Shown here: piece after piece, positions 19,703 to 28,700 of the stretch
Numbering within the stretch: position 1 is the stretch's first letter
How the letters are laid out: each line of letters starts with the position of its first letter
NCBI GenBank assembly: GCA_013360915.1
Contig: JABWAT010000002.1
Coordinates: 446,098 to 510,097, forward strand
Direction of reading: 5' to 3'
Source of the DNA: Bacteroidota bacterium
Lineage (GTDB): Bacteria > Bacteroidota > JABWAT01
DNA: 64,000 nt
The notes under the pieces: generated by a model
Database searches by the model: none
What the model was told of the DNA's origin: nothing
The model's input: only the letters and a program-made list of their open reading frames with translations
Translations under genes and position numbers: made by a program

Positions 19703-20792
19703 GACTCCGTTGAACCCAGTGCCAGCCGGTATACCCTTTAAACCGGGGAATTGTTGAATTGGTTGATCCGGCAATCAACGCGGCCACCCTTTGTGGTTGT
19801 CCGAAACTGACTGCCTGAATGTAGGGGGGACCTACTTCCCCGAAATTACGATACACCAGCTCGCTTACCAATACCCGGCAACCTGCGATAAGCCCTTCTG
19901 CAATCGTGTAGCCGAATCCTTCATACTCCGAGGGGTGTATCATCCATTCCGATTGGGACAGTTTTTCCCACTTTTCTTCCTCAGGGATGGAAACAAGCAG
20001 GGTGATTTCAGCAGTATGTAAAAAAAACCGGTGCCGGTACGCCCACCTGCTGATGGCTGTTCCATCCCCCGAAAGCACCAGCGTCAATGGCCCAGTGAAA
20101 CCGATCTCCCTGAGCGACTGATACACAGAAAGCACCGTATCGGGTGCCTTGTTTTTCTGAAACCTGAAAAGGGCAATCACCCCTTTCCGATCCATTGGAT
20201 CAGGTTCAGGAAGGGAGGAAGGGTATTGAACCGGATTCGGAATGAGCTCCACCGGAACAGATGGAAAAAATCGCCTGCACTTGTCAAAATCGGTTTGTCC
20301 GGAAGCCAGGATGGTGTCGGGATTATTTCCCCGTATCAGTCCGGAAAGGGTTAAATAGGCACTTTTCAGAAGAGTAAAACGTGAATGATGGAAAATGAGT
20401 CCGTGTGTGGAAGCGACCATCGGTTTGTCGGAAAATCGCCGGATGACCTGATCGAGCAGCAGATCCATGGAGTGAACATGAATCAGATCAGATTCATTGA
20501 GGACCCGGGCTGGTAACCAGGCTGCGTGCAACCAGCCGGCTTTCAGGCATGGAACCCTGAAAATGGGAATGCCGTCCCAAACCGTTGCAGATTCCAGTCG
20601 GTTCCTGTGTCCGTCCAGATCATCATTATAACAGATCACCTGATGGCGGAAACCAGAGCTGGTGTGTCTGATCAGTTGATGAACGAATCGTTCCAGTCCT
20701 CCATAGACAGGGTAAAAATGTTTGCACACATGGGTGATCAACGGAAGAGATGGTTTTTCCGCTGATGAGTTTAACTGGGGGTTATGGTTCAC
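19662..20792 (-). CDS. GT4 family glycosyltransferase
   Basis: 376 residues if started at GTG 20792; the frame is open to a TTG at 20858, but those 22 codons look like promoter sequence. N-terminal HVCKHFYPVYGGLERFVHQL is the classic GT4 opening with GG. The C-terminal half carries EWMIHPSEYEGFGYTIAEGL with the Glu pair (ExxxxxxxE) of the GT4 donor site. It is a retaining nucleotide-sugar transferase on the cytoplasmic side. Paired with the second GT26, it probably extends the same or a second glycan. Confidence 0.85.
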   Translation of the reverse strand: MNHNPQLNSSAEKPSLPLITHVCKHFYPVYGGLERFVHQLIRHTSSGFRHQVICYNDDLDGHRNRLESATVWDGIPIFRVPCLKAGWLHAAWLPARVLNESDLIHVHSMDLLLDQVIRRFSDKPMVASTHGLIFHHSRFTLLKSAYLTLSGLIRGNNPDTILASGQTDFDKCRRFFPSVPVELIPNPVQYPSSLPEPDPMDRKGVIALFRFQKNKAPDTVLSVYQSLREIGFTGPLTLVLSGDGTAISRWAYRHRFFLHTAEITLLVSIPEEEKWEKLSQSEWMIHPSEYEGFGYTIAEGLIAGCRVLVSELVYRNFGEVGPPYIQAVSFGQPQRVAALIAGSTNSTIPRFKGYTGWHWVQRSHEFSAIYRKYTQP

Positions 20793-20799
20793 AACTGGT

Positions 20800-20831
20800 T
20801 TTGATTTTACCTGCCAAGGCAAGTAATTTGC
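20800..20831 (+). promoter_or_regulatory. Putative promoter of the envelope-proteostasis operon
   Basis: TTTG (20800-20803) then exactly 20 bases then TAATTTGC (20824-20831), close to the Bacteroidota pattern. It lies about 73 bases before the ATG at 20904, which has a good ribosome site GAAGGAG at 20888-20894. On the opposite strand a TATAAT also lies here and may serve the minus-strand GT4. Confidence 0.45.
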
Positions 20832-20903
20832 AGGATTATACCATAAAAAACAAAACAAATCGTTGATTGCCCAGCGATAACACGATAGAAGGAGATAATA
20901 CGA

Positions 20904-22982
20904 ATGCAGACCAACCGTTTCCGGATTTTGTTACCGGCTATGGTTCTGGCCGCTCTCACCGGATGTCAATCCGGACCGTATGAGGTTGCCCGTTTCAAAG
21001 ATCAGGTTATTACCTCTGAGTCATTGCTCAGAGAAATGGAAAAGAACGCACCATCTTCACTGTCTGATACCAGTTTTACCGAAAGGGGAGTGAATGAATT
21101 CCTCGATCGTTACATTGTCTACCGTCTGAAGGTTCTGGACGGCCAGGCAAAAGGGTTTCATCAGGATTCCGTTCTTTTGCAGGAATTTGCCCAGTATAAG
21201 CGGACACTCGCCCAAAACCGGGTGATGGATGGGGCCATCAAGAAAAACCTCATCGAAGAGTTGTATTCCCGCCGGCAGAAAATGATGCATGCCAGCCACA
21301 TTCTTATTCAATATAATCCTTCCCGCGGACAGGGTGACAGTACCGTTCCCTGGCTCAGGATCAATGGAATCCTGAAGGAAATCAAAAACGGACTTTCCTT
21401 CGAAGAAGCCGCCCGGAAGCACTCAGAGGATCCCTCGGCCAAACAAAACGGAGGTGATCTGGGATGGTTCACCGGCGGTGATATGGTTTATCCCTTTGAG
21501 AATGCCGTTTATAACTCGGTCAGGGATTCAGTGATCGGTCCGATCAGAACCAGCTTCGGCTACCATCTGATCAAGGTTCATGGCGAAAAACCTTCGTCTG
21601 ACCCCCGTTACATTTCCCACATCATGCTCATGTTTGCCGATGACAAGGATAGCACCGTGCAACGCACAGTCATTGACTCTGCCTATCAGCTGATTGTTAA
21701 AGGTGACTCTTTTGACCGGTTGGTACAGGAGTTATCAGAAGATTTTCCAAGTAAACAGAATAAAGGATCGATGGGAGAATGGAAACCGAGCGGTCGGGTT
21801 CCGGAATTTGACCACATGATTTTTGATGTGATGAAATCGGCCGGCGAAATTTCACCAGTCGTGAAGACCCGCTGGGGATATCATATCATCCGGCTGGATT
21901 CTCTTGGGAAACGTCCGACCCTTGATCAGGAATATGAAAACCTGTCGCGGATTGTCAGCCGGCAGACCGATCGTCTCGATTCCCGCAAGGCACAGCTCTT
22001 TAAGGAACTCACACCCAAAAATAAAATTAATGTAAACCGGTCGGTTCTGAAGGCCGTTTCGGCATCTGCCGCCCTCTGGAAAGCGCAGCCAAAGGATTCT
22101 GCCGGAGTCGATATCCCTCTTGCAACTGCATTGGATTCGGTTTATCAGTCCACCGTCCTTTCCTCTTCTGAAGGGGTTTTGACGGTGAATGGTCTGATAA
22201 CCTGGGGCGAGGGACGCGGAATGTCATCCCGATTTACCAAATCGGCTGAAACCAACGAAAAACTGATCGAACAGTTCCTGACCGACTACTACATCGAGGA
22301 ATACATCAATCATCTCGATAAGTACGATCCGGAATTTGTTGATATTCTGGCTTCCTTCAAGGATGGTCTGGTCCTTTTCAAATGGATGGAAAATGAACTG
22401 TGGCAACCTGCAGTTCCTTCCGATGAGGAACTGACTGCCATCCGGAAAGAAACACCCGAGCAGTATCAATGGCCGGAGCGAGGCAAATTTGCAGTCCTTT
22501 CCATCAGAAATTTCAACCATGCTGATTCGCTCGTCAGATTTCCGGTAGTTAAACCGGAACCCAAACCTGCAAAAGGAAAAAAAGGGAAGACCGCACCGGT
22601 TAAACCCTGGTCACCCCCTGCTACCTTCGATGAATTGGTTAACCTGATGTCTGACAACAACCTCATTGTCGCCCTCGATACATTGGTGGTGGCTCCCGGA
22701 GATGGTGAGGATGCTTCCCGTTTGTGGGGTAAACCTTTTAATAAAGTCGATTTATCGCTTGTATTCATCAACAACCGTCCATCGTTTGTCTTTTTCCTGG
22801 ATAAAGTCCCTGCCGCTCCAAAGTCACTCGACGAAGCCCGTGCAGACCTGACCAGAATTTACAACGAACGGTTACAGCGTAAACGTGAAGTGGAATCAAT
22901 CGAAAACCTGAAAAAGAATGCATCCATTCAGATCAATCAGGAAGCAGTAAAACGATTTGTCAGCGACAAGAAGAAATCTTAG
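20904..22982 (+). CDS. Parvulin-type peptidyl-prolyl isomerase lipoprotein
   Basis: 692 residues with a lipoprotein signal (AALTGC). After a SurA-N-like helical region come two PpiC/rotamase domains: about 130-235 (HASHILIQYNP ... SFGYHLIKVHG) and 237-340 (ISHIMLMFADD ... RWGYHIIRLDS). A long helical C-terminal part contains a Lys/Pro-rich insert near residue 555. It should act in the periplasm as a chaperone/isomerase for exported and outer-membrane proteins. First gene of a ten-gene run with almost no spacers. It is longer than SurA (about 430), mainly because of the C-terminal extension. Confidence 0.9.
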   Translation: MQTNRFRILLPAMVLAALTGCQSGPYEVARFKDQVITSESLLREMEKNAPSSLSDTSFTERGVNEFLDRYIVYRLKVLDGQAKGFHQDSVLLQEFAQYKRTLAQNRVMDGAIKKNLIEELYSRRQKMMHASHILIQYNPSRGQGDSTVPWLRINGILKEIKNGLSFEEAARKHSEDPSAKQNGGDLGWFTGGDMVYPFENAVYNSVRDSVIGPIRTSFGYHLIKVHGEKPSSDPRYISHIMLMFADDKDSTVQRTVIDSAYQLIVKGDSFDRLVQELSEDFPSKQNKGSMGEWKPSGRVPEFDHMIFDVMKSAGEISPVVKTRWGYHIIRLDSLGKRPTLDQEYENLSRIVSRQTDRLDSRKAQLFKELTPKNKINVNRSVLKAVSASAALWKAQPKDSAGVDIPLATALDSVYQSTVLSSSEGVLTVNGLITWGEGRGMSSRFTKSAETNEKLIEQFLTDYYIEEYINHLDKYDPEFVDILASFKDGLVLFKWMENELWQPAVPSDEELTAIRKETPEQYQWPERGKFAVLSIRNFNHADSLVRFPVVKPEPKPAKGKKGKTAPVKPWSPPATFDELVNLMSDNNLIVALDTLVVAPGDGEDASRLWGKPFNKVDLSLVFINNRPSFVFFLDKVPAAPKSLDEARADLTRIYNERLQRKREVESIENLKKNASIQINQEAVKRFVSDKKKS

Positions 22983-23799
22983 TTCTCTGATCCTGCTGCT
23001 TGCCATCGGGATCGGGTGTTCCAGGCAGGAAGAACCCGAACCGGTGGTGATTGCAGAGGCGGGTAACAGTACACTGACTGCCTTGCAGATCACCAATCTG
23101 GTGCCCCGGGGTCTTTCTGCAACTGATAGCATCACCTGGCTGCGCCATTATGTGGCTCAATGGCTCGATACCGAATTGCTTTATCAGTATGGGCAGGCTA
23201 CCGGTGTTGCCGGAAGTGAGCCGGTCAGGCAAAAAATTGAAGATATTACCCGTCGGCTTGTAGCGGGGATGGTTCTGGATTCCATTTCGAACCGTTTTGA
23301 TCCGCAGATTCCTGATTCGGTCCTGATGAATACCTATCAGGCCGGGCAGCAGGAATGGACCGCCCGGGATGATGCAGCCACCCTCAGTTACTTTTACGTG
23401 GCTGAATTACTGGATGCATCTGCGGTTCAGAATGAAGCCTGGCTAAATCCTTCATGGAAATATCTGAAAGAAAAATACAGTCTTCGTACAGAACCTTCCA
23501 CCGACAGCACTGGTGTGTTTCTGTATCTGGATCAGATCAGGGTACTGATGCAGGACCCCACAGTAAGCTATCTCTCAGAAAACCGCTGGTTGATCCGGCC
23601 GGTGAAGGGTCAGGATGGAAAGCAGGTGGTTCTGGTGGCACGAACCGGTTCGGTTTACCGTAAAGGAAATATTCTGCCCTTTTCTGTTGTACGGGATGAT
23701 CTTTCAGACCGTATGCTGGTGAAGGAAAGACAACGCCGCATTGAAACAGTTCTCGATAGTTTAAAACGTTCATTCAGAGTAAGGATAAATATACAGTAA
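22957..23799 (+). CDS. SurA-N-like lipoprotein without rotamase domain
   Basis: 280 residues from TTG at 22957, overlapping the previous gene by 26 bases. Lipobox IGIGC. The region after the signal (ALQITNLVPRGLS ... WLDTELLYQYGQ) resembles the N-terminal helical chaperone part of SurA/PpiC proteins. I see no PpiC signature (no SH-I-L, no F-G-x-H segment). Squeezed between two isomerase genes, with a one-base overlap to surA, it is probably an accessory periplasmic chaperone (inference). Confidence 0.7.
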   Translation: MSATRRNLSSLILLLAIGIGCSRQEEPEPVVIAEAGNSTLTALQITNLVPRGLSATDSITWLRHYVAQWLDTELLYQYGQATGVAGSEPVRQKIEDITRRLVAGMVLDSISNRFDPQIPDSVLMNTYQAGQQEWTARDDAATLSYFYVAELLDASAVQNEAWLNPSWKYLKEKYSLRTEPSTDSTGVFLYLDQIRVLMQDPTVSYLSENRWLIRPVKGQDGKQVVLVARTGSVYRKGNILPFSVVRDDLSDRMLVKERQRRIETVLDSLKRSFRVRINIQ

Positions 23800-25106
23800 T
23801 GGTCCGTTCTGGTTTTTTAAGTGTGTTGTTAACTCTGCTGACCTGTCAGGTGGCGGTGTCTCAGGAAACCCGGCAACCCATCGACCGGGTGGTGGCCGTC
23901 ATCAATGATGAAATCATTCTTCAGTCTGAAGTGGATATGCAGGCTCAGTATTTTGCCTATTCCAACCGGATGTATTCGGTCAGCAATGAACTGTGGAATG
24001 ATGTGTTGAAAAATCTGGTCTCATCAAAAATTCTGCTGGCCAAAGCCAAACTGGACAGTATCAGGGTTCCTGCAGCGCAGATTGATGCCGAACTGGATCA
24101 GCGGATTGATTACCTGATCAGCCGGCTGGGTTCAGAAACGGCCGTCCGGGACTATTACGGAAAAAGTATTCTTCAGATCCGCAATGAACTGAGAGAAAGT
24201 GTCCAGAAGGAGCGAATGGTTAATACCATCAAACAGAAAGAGTTCGGATCGCTGACGATCACACGTCCTGAAGTGGAAGATTTTTACCGGCAGCACCTCG
24301 ATTCCATGCCGATCATTCCTGCCTCGGCAGAACTCTATCAGATTTTTATCCTTCCTGATCAGACCGATGAGGCAAAACAAAAGGCGGTGGCCAAAATTAC
24401 CGCCATCCGGGACAGCATCAGGTCCGGAGTGGCATTCGCCGATCTGGCTCGCCGGCACGGGGAAGACGGAACCGCCGCCAGAGGTGGAGAACTTGGCTTT
24501 TTTAAACGTGGGGAACTGGTTCCCGAATTTGAAGAAGCAGCGTACAAACTGGAGCCCGGCGAGATGAGCGATGTGGTGGAAACCGAATTTGGCTATCACC
24601 TGATTCAGATGATTGAACGCCGCGGTGAAACCATCAACACCCGGCATATTCTGATCCGAGCAGACCGCGCCTCTCTGGATCATGAAGCAGCTGTGAAAAA
24701 GCTCGCTGACTGGAGAGAAGCCATACTGGCCGGAAAGGAAACCTTTCAGAATCTGGCCACCATCCATTCAAAGGATGAATTCTCGCGAAAAGGTGGATTT
24801 CTCGGAAAAATTCCCCTGACTGAACTGACACCAGCCCAGCAGGCCATTGTGAACAGTCTGGAGCCCGGATCTATCTCACAACCCGCTCAGATTTCGACAG
24901 AATCGGGACAGGTGGGTTACCATATCGTCTGGGTAAAATCGAAATTGCCCGAACACCGGATGAATCTGGAACTGGATTTTGATGAACTCAGTTCAATTGC
25001 TCTGGAAAAGAAACGAAACGATGCATTTGAAGCCTGGATGGAAAAGGCGAAATCTGGCATTTTTATTGAAGTGAAATACCAACCGGAAGCTGCTGAACTG
25101 GAATGA
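23799..25106 (+). CDS. surA: SurA-like periplasmic peptidyl-prolyl isomerase
   Basis: 435 residues, the length of E. coli SurA. The signal peptide is followed by RVVAVINDEIILQSEVD, the standard SurA opening. First rotamase domain at about 165-275 (AELYQIFIL ... EFGYHLIQMIERRG), second at about 277-385 (NTRHILIRADRA ... VGYHIVWV). Delivers outer-membrane proteins through the periplasm. It overlaps the M16 peptidase start by four bases. Confidence 0.93.
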   Translation: MVRSGFLSVLLTLLTCQVAVSQETRQPIDRVVAVINDEIILQSEVDMQAQYFAYSNRMYSVSNELWNDVLKNLVSSKILLAKAKLDSIRVPAAQIDAELDQRIDYLISRLGSETAVRDYYGKSILQIRNELRESVQKERMVNTIKQKEFGSLTITRPEVEDFYRQHLDSMPIIPASAELYQIFILPDQTDEAKQKAVAKITAIRDSIRSGVAFADLARRHGEDGTAARGGELGFFKRGELVPEFEEAAYKLEPGEMSDVVETEFGYHLIQMIERRGETINTRHILIRADRASLDHEAAVKKLADWREAILAGKETFQNLATIHSKDEFSRKGGFLGKIPLTELTPAQQAIVNSLEPGSISQPAQISTESGQVGYHIVWVKSKLPEHRMNLELDFDELSSIALEKKRNDAFEAWMEKAKSGIFIEVKYQPEAAELE

Positions 25107-26353
25107 TCGAATTCGGGCAATTTGTCCTGCCGAATGGCTTAAAGGTGGTCACCATTGAAAACCACCGTGCCCCGCTGGTTGCCGTAGATCTGGTCTACCA
25201 CGTGGGAAGCAAAAATGAAACGTGGGGAAGAACCGGCTTTGCTCACCTGTTTGAACATCTGATGTTCGAAGGCAGCAAAAACGCCCCTGGCAAAATGTTT
25301 GATCACGTTTTGCAGAACGCAGGTGGTGAAAACAATGCTTATACCACCGAAGATCTGACCAATTACTACGACATTTTACCCTCCCATCAGCTGGAGCTGG
25401 CTTTCTGGCTGGAATCGGACCGCATGCGGTTTCTGAACATCAGTCAGGAAAGTCTGGACCTGCAACGCGATGTGGTCATGGAAGAGAGACGGCAGCGCGT
25501 GGATAATCAGCCCTACGGAACTGCCATGGAAAACATGTCGTCCCGTCTGTATAAACAACATCCTTACCGCTGGCCTGTTATCGGGCACATGGATCACCTG
25601 ACCGAAGCCACCCTCGATGATGTGCAGTCCTTTTATCAGCGGTTTTATGCCCCGGATAACGCAACGCTTATTGTGGCCGGTGATATTGACCCCACCCGTG
25701 TTGCTGATCTGATTCATCACTATTTCGGCGAATTCGCTCCAGCAGGAAACCAGAAAACAACGATTCCTTTTGATGAACCGCTGTCTGCCGATATCCGTGA
25801 AGTCATTTATGACCAGATTCAGCTTCCGGCGGTTTTTATCGGACTCCGGACCGTGGAGGAAACCCATCCTGATTATCTGCCGCTCGATCTGCTATCCGAT
25901 ATTCTCACCCACGGCAAAAGCAGCCGGCTGTATGAGAAACTGGTCTACAACAGACGGATGGCTCAGTCTGTGGTCTCGTTTCAGGAACAAAATGAACATC
26001 CGGGGGCCTTCCTGATTTATGCCATTGCCCGTCCTGGCGGCTCCCTCAGAGAAATTGAGACAGCAATTGACGAAGAAATTGCTGAACTTGTCGCAAAACC
26101 GGTTCTCGAAACGGAGTTGCAGAAGGTGAAAAACCTGTCAGTCTCTGCCCTCATCAGCCGGATGCAGGGAATTGCCAATCAGGCAGACTTTATTTCAAGA
26201 TATTGCGGATTGTACAATCGTCCGGAGTTGGTAAATCAACTGATTGGTCAGATCCTGGCGGTTACCCCTGATGATATCCGGCGCGTGGCCGGTACCTGGC
26301 TTCAATCACGACACCGGGTTGTTCTGGACTACTTACCCAAATCAAATTCATGA
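25103..26353 (+). CDS. M16 family zinc metallopeptidase (catalytic)
   Basis: 416 residues. The inverted zinc motif HLFEH is at residues 48-52 in GFAHLFEHLMFEGSKN, with the downstream Glu in VVMEERRQ. A second M16 domain follows with SSRLYEKLVYNRRMA. No signal peptide is evident, so it would be cytoplasmic unless exported otherwise. It is followed with a four-base overlap by a second M16 protein lacking the zinc motif: a catalytic/non-catalytic pair as in mitochondrial processing peptidase and many bacterial M16B pairs. Confidence 0.92.
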   Translation: MIEFGQFVLPNGLKVVTIENHRAPLVAVDLVYHVGSKNETWGRTGFAHLFEHLMFEGSKNAPGKMFDHVLQNAGGENNAYTTEDLTNYYDILPSHQLELAFWLESDRMRFLNISQESLDLQRDVVMEERRQRVDNQPYGTAMENMSSRLYKQHPYRWPVIGHMDHLTEATLDDVQSFYQRFYAPDNATLIVAGDIDPTRVADLIHHYFGEFAPAGNQKTTIPFDEPLSADIREVIYDQIQLPAVFIGLRTVEETHPDYLPLDLLSDILTHGKSSRLYEKLVYNRRMAQSVVSFQEQNEHPGAFLIYAIARPGGSLREIETAIDEEIAELVAKPVLETELQKVKNLSVSALISRMQGIANQADFISRYCGLYNRPELVNQLIGQILAVTPDDIRRVAGTWLQSRHRVVLDYLPKSNS

Positions 26354-27717
26354 CAATCGACCGACAACGGGTTCCCGAACCCGGACCATCTGCAGATTTC
26401 CGGTTCCCCGACTGGAAAGAATACACGTTGAAAAATGGATTGACGGTCGTACTGCTGACCGACCCAACGTTTCCTCATGTCAGCTTCAGAATCATGATGT
26501 CTACCGGTGGAAATCACGATGACGGATTGCCAGGTCTGACCTCGGTGGTCGCCGATCTGTTAAGCCGGGGTACCTCTGCGCTCACCGCATCTGAAGTGGC
26601 CGAAAAAACGGAGTTCATGGGAGGGCGGCTTTCTTCGGGGAGTCAGTGGGACTCCTCCTGGATTGGAATCACAGCCCTCTCAACCTATTCGGCTGATGCC
26701 CTCAAACTTCTTGCCGATTCCGTTATGGATCCTGGATTCCGTCAGGAGGACATCGATTTTCTGGTGGAACAACGCAAAAACCAATTTCTGATGAACATGG
26801 ATTCGACTTCCTGGCTGGCCGGTTATGCCATGAGTCTGGCTTTGTTCCCGAAACATTTGTATGAATTCCCGGTATCCGGTACGACCTGGTCCCTCGAAAA
26901 AATCAACCGTCACCGCATTCTGGAACACTATCAGAACCGGTTTCAGGCGACCGGATCTTTACTGATTGCCATTGGTGATTTTGATCCGGAAACGCTGCTG
27001 CCCGGAATTGAGAAGCATTTCAGTCATTGGAAACCCCATGCCCTCGAACCAGAAACCCTGCCGGTACTTCCGCTGATCAACAAGCGCAAAATCTGGGTGG
27101 TTGATAAACCAGATGCTGTTCAGTCGTCCATCCGCATTGCCCATCACGGTATTTCGAAATCGAATCCCGACCTTCCTGCTGTGATGGTGATGAACACCAT
27201 TCTCGGTGGCTATTTCGGTTCCAGACTGAATCTGAACCTTCGGGAAGACAAAGGCTTTACTTATGGGGTTCGTTCTGCATTTTCAGAACGACGGTATCCC
27301 GGCTTTTTTACGGTTGTGACCGATGTACGAACGGAAGTGACCGGCGAATCGGTTCATGAAATAATCAGGGAAATGGCCCGGCTTCAAAGAGAACCGGTTG
27401 ATACTCCCACTCTCGACAATGTAAAAAACTACATGACAGGCCGGTTTCCTTCCGATTTTGAAACCAATGATCAGATTGCACAGGCTATCATGGAAATCAG
27501 GCTGTATAACCTGAATGCTTCTTATTTTTCCTCCCTCAGAAATCAGATTGCAAAGATTACCCGTGAACAGGTTCTCGATGCGGCACGCAAATACCTGAAT
27601 CCGCAGAAGGCTTCCATCATTGTGGCCGGAAATGCCGCCGACGTCACCGGTCAGATTTCATCCTGGGGCCAGGTGCAGGTGATCGATCCTCAACAATGGC
27701 AGAAAGGTCCTCAGTGA
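26350..27717 (+). CDS. M16 family protein, non-catalytic partner
   Basis: 455 residues with the two-domain M16 fold: NGLTVVLLTDPTFPHVSFRI, then LPGLTSVVADLLSRGTSA where HxxEH would be, and later LGGYFGSRLNLNLREDKGFTYG... of the C-terminal domain. The zinc motif is replaced by GLTSVVADL, so it should be inactive and act in substrate binding with the upstream catalytic subunit. Its end overlaps moxR by 22 bases. Confidence 0.9.
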   Translation: MTIDRQRVPEPGPSADFRFPDWKEYTLKNGLTVVLLTDPTFPHVSFRIMMSTGGNHDDGLPGLTSVVADLLSRGTSALTASEVAEKTEFMGGRLSSGSQWDSSWIGITALSTYSADALKLLADSVMDPGFRQEDIDFLVEQRKNQFLMNMDSTSWLAGYAMSLALFPKHLYEFPVSGTTWSLEKINRHRILEHYQNRFQATGSLLIAIGDFDPETLLPGIEKHFSHWKPHALEPETLPVLPLINKRKIWVVDKPDAVQSSIRIAHHGISKSNPDLPAVMVMNTILGGYFGSRLNLNLREDKGFTYGVRSAFSERRYPGFFTVVTDVRTEVTGESVHEIIREMARLQREPVDTPTLDNVKNYMTGRFPSDFETNDQIAQAIMEIRLYNLNASYFSSLRNQIAKITREQVLDAARKYLNPQKASIIVAGNAADVTGQISSWGQVQVIDPQQWQKGPQ

Positions 27718-28700
27718 AGCTGACACCGTCAGATATCGAATTATTTACCAGGCGGATCCGTCAATCCCTTTCACAGGTCATTGTAGGTCAGGAGCAGGTG
27801 ACCGAAGAGTTGATACTGACCCTTTTCGCACGTGGGCACAGTGTCCTGATCGGTGTTCCCGGTCTGGCAAAAACGCTTCTGATTCAATCGTTATCAAGAA
27901 CACTTGACCTGAGTTTCAGTCGCATTCAGTTCACACCCGATCTGATGCCTTCAGATATCACCGGAACAGACATTCTGGAAGTGGATCCGGAAACCGGAAA
28001 ACGCTTTTTTACCTTTGTGAAAGGACCGGTGTTCGCCAGTCTGATTCTTGCCGATGAGATTAACCGGACACCTCCCAAAACTCAGTCGGCTCTGCTGGAA
28101 GCCATGCAGGAAAAGCAAGTGACCGCCGGTGGTAAACGACTGGCCCTTCCTGATCCGTTTTTTGTGCTGGCCACCCAGAATCCCATTGAACAGGAAGGCA
28201 CTTACCCGCTTCCCGAAGCTCAATTGGACCGGTTTATGACCTCGTTGCTGCTTACCTATCCAACCGAGGAACAGGAAAGAGAAGTCATCCGCCGGACCAC
28301 CACCGGGATCCAGCCGGTTCTGACTCCGGTTGTAAACAGGGAGGAACTTCTTGCTATACAGGAATCCGTGCCGGTGCTTCCCGCTTCCGATTGGCTGATC
28401 GACCGGACGGTCCGGTTGGTTACCATGAGCCGGCCGGGAACTGCGGGATTTCCTTCGCAATTGAAATCCTTTATTCGTTGGGGTGCGGGTCCGCGTGCTT
28501 CACAGGCTCTCATTCTGACTGCTAAAGCCAGAGCTGCTTCCCAGGGTCGGTCGACTCCGGAATGGGAAGACGTTGTGGCCATGGCCGGGCCGGTGCTTCG
28601 TCATCGTCTGATCCTCACTTTTTCTGCTCAGGCAGAAGGTATGTCACCTGATGATGTGATTCAAAGTTTACTGAACAACCTAAATAAAAGCTTGTCATGA
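27696..28700 (+). CDS. MoxR-family AAA+ ATPase
   Basis: 334 residues. Walker A GVPGLAKT at 53-60, Walker B LILADEINR, sensor 1 ATQNP, then the AAA lid domain. MoxR proteins act as chaperone-like ATPases in assembly of metal or surface complexes and are usually followed by DUF58 and VWA genes. Here those partners are absent and a secreted subtilase follows with a four-base overlap, so its client is unclear. Confidence 0.9.
   Translation: MAERSSVKLTPSDIELFTRRIRQSLSQVIVGQEQVTEELILTLFARGHSVLIGVPGLAKTLLIQSLSRTLDLSFSRIQFTPDLMPSDITGTDILEVDPETGKRFFTFVKGPVFASLILADEINRTPPKTQSALLEAMQEKQVTAGGKRLALPDPFFVLATQNPIEQEGTYPLPEAQLDRFMTSLLLTYPTEEQEREVIRRTTTGIQPVLTPVVNREELLAIQESVPVLPASDWLIDRTVRLVTMSRPGTAGFPSQLKSFIRWGAGPRASQALILTAKARAASQGRSTPEWEDVVAMAGPVLRHRLILTFSAQAEGMSPDDVIQSLLNNLNKSLS

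Noticed and set aside
20824-20858. N-terminal extension of the minus-strand GT4 from TTG 20858
   Set aside because: The 22 extra residues are low-complexity, contain a TATAAT element and precede the normal GT4 opening; GTG 20792 fits better.
24132-24767. 211-codon minus-strand ORF inside surA
   Set aside because: Antisense to the two rotamase domains; composition is that of a complemented coding strand.
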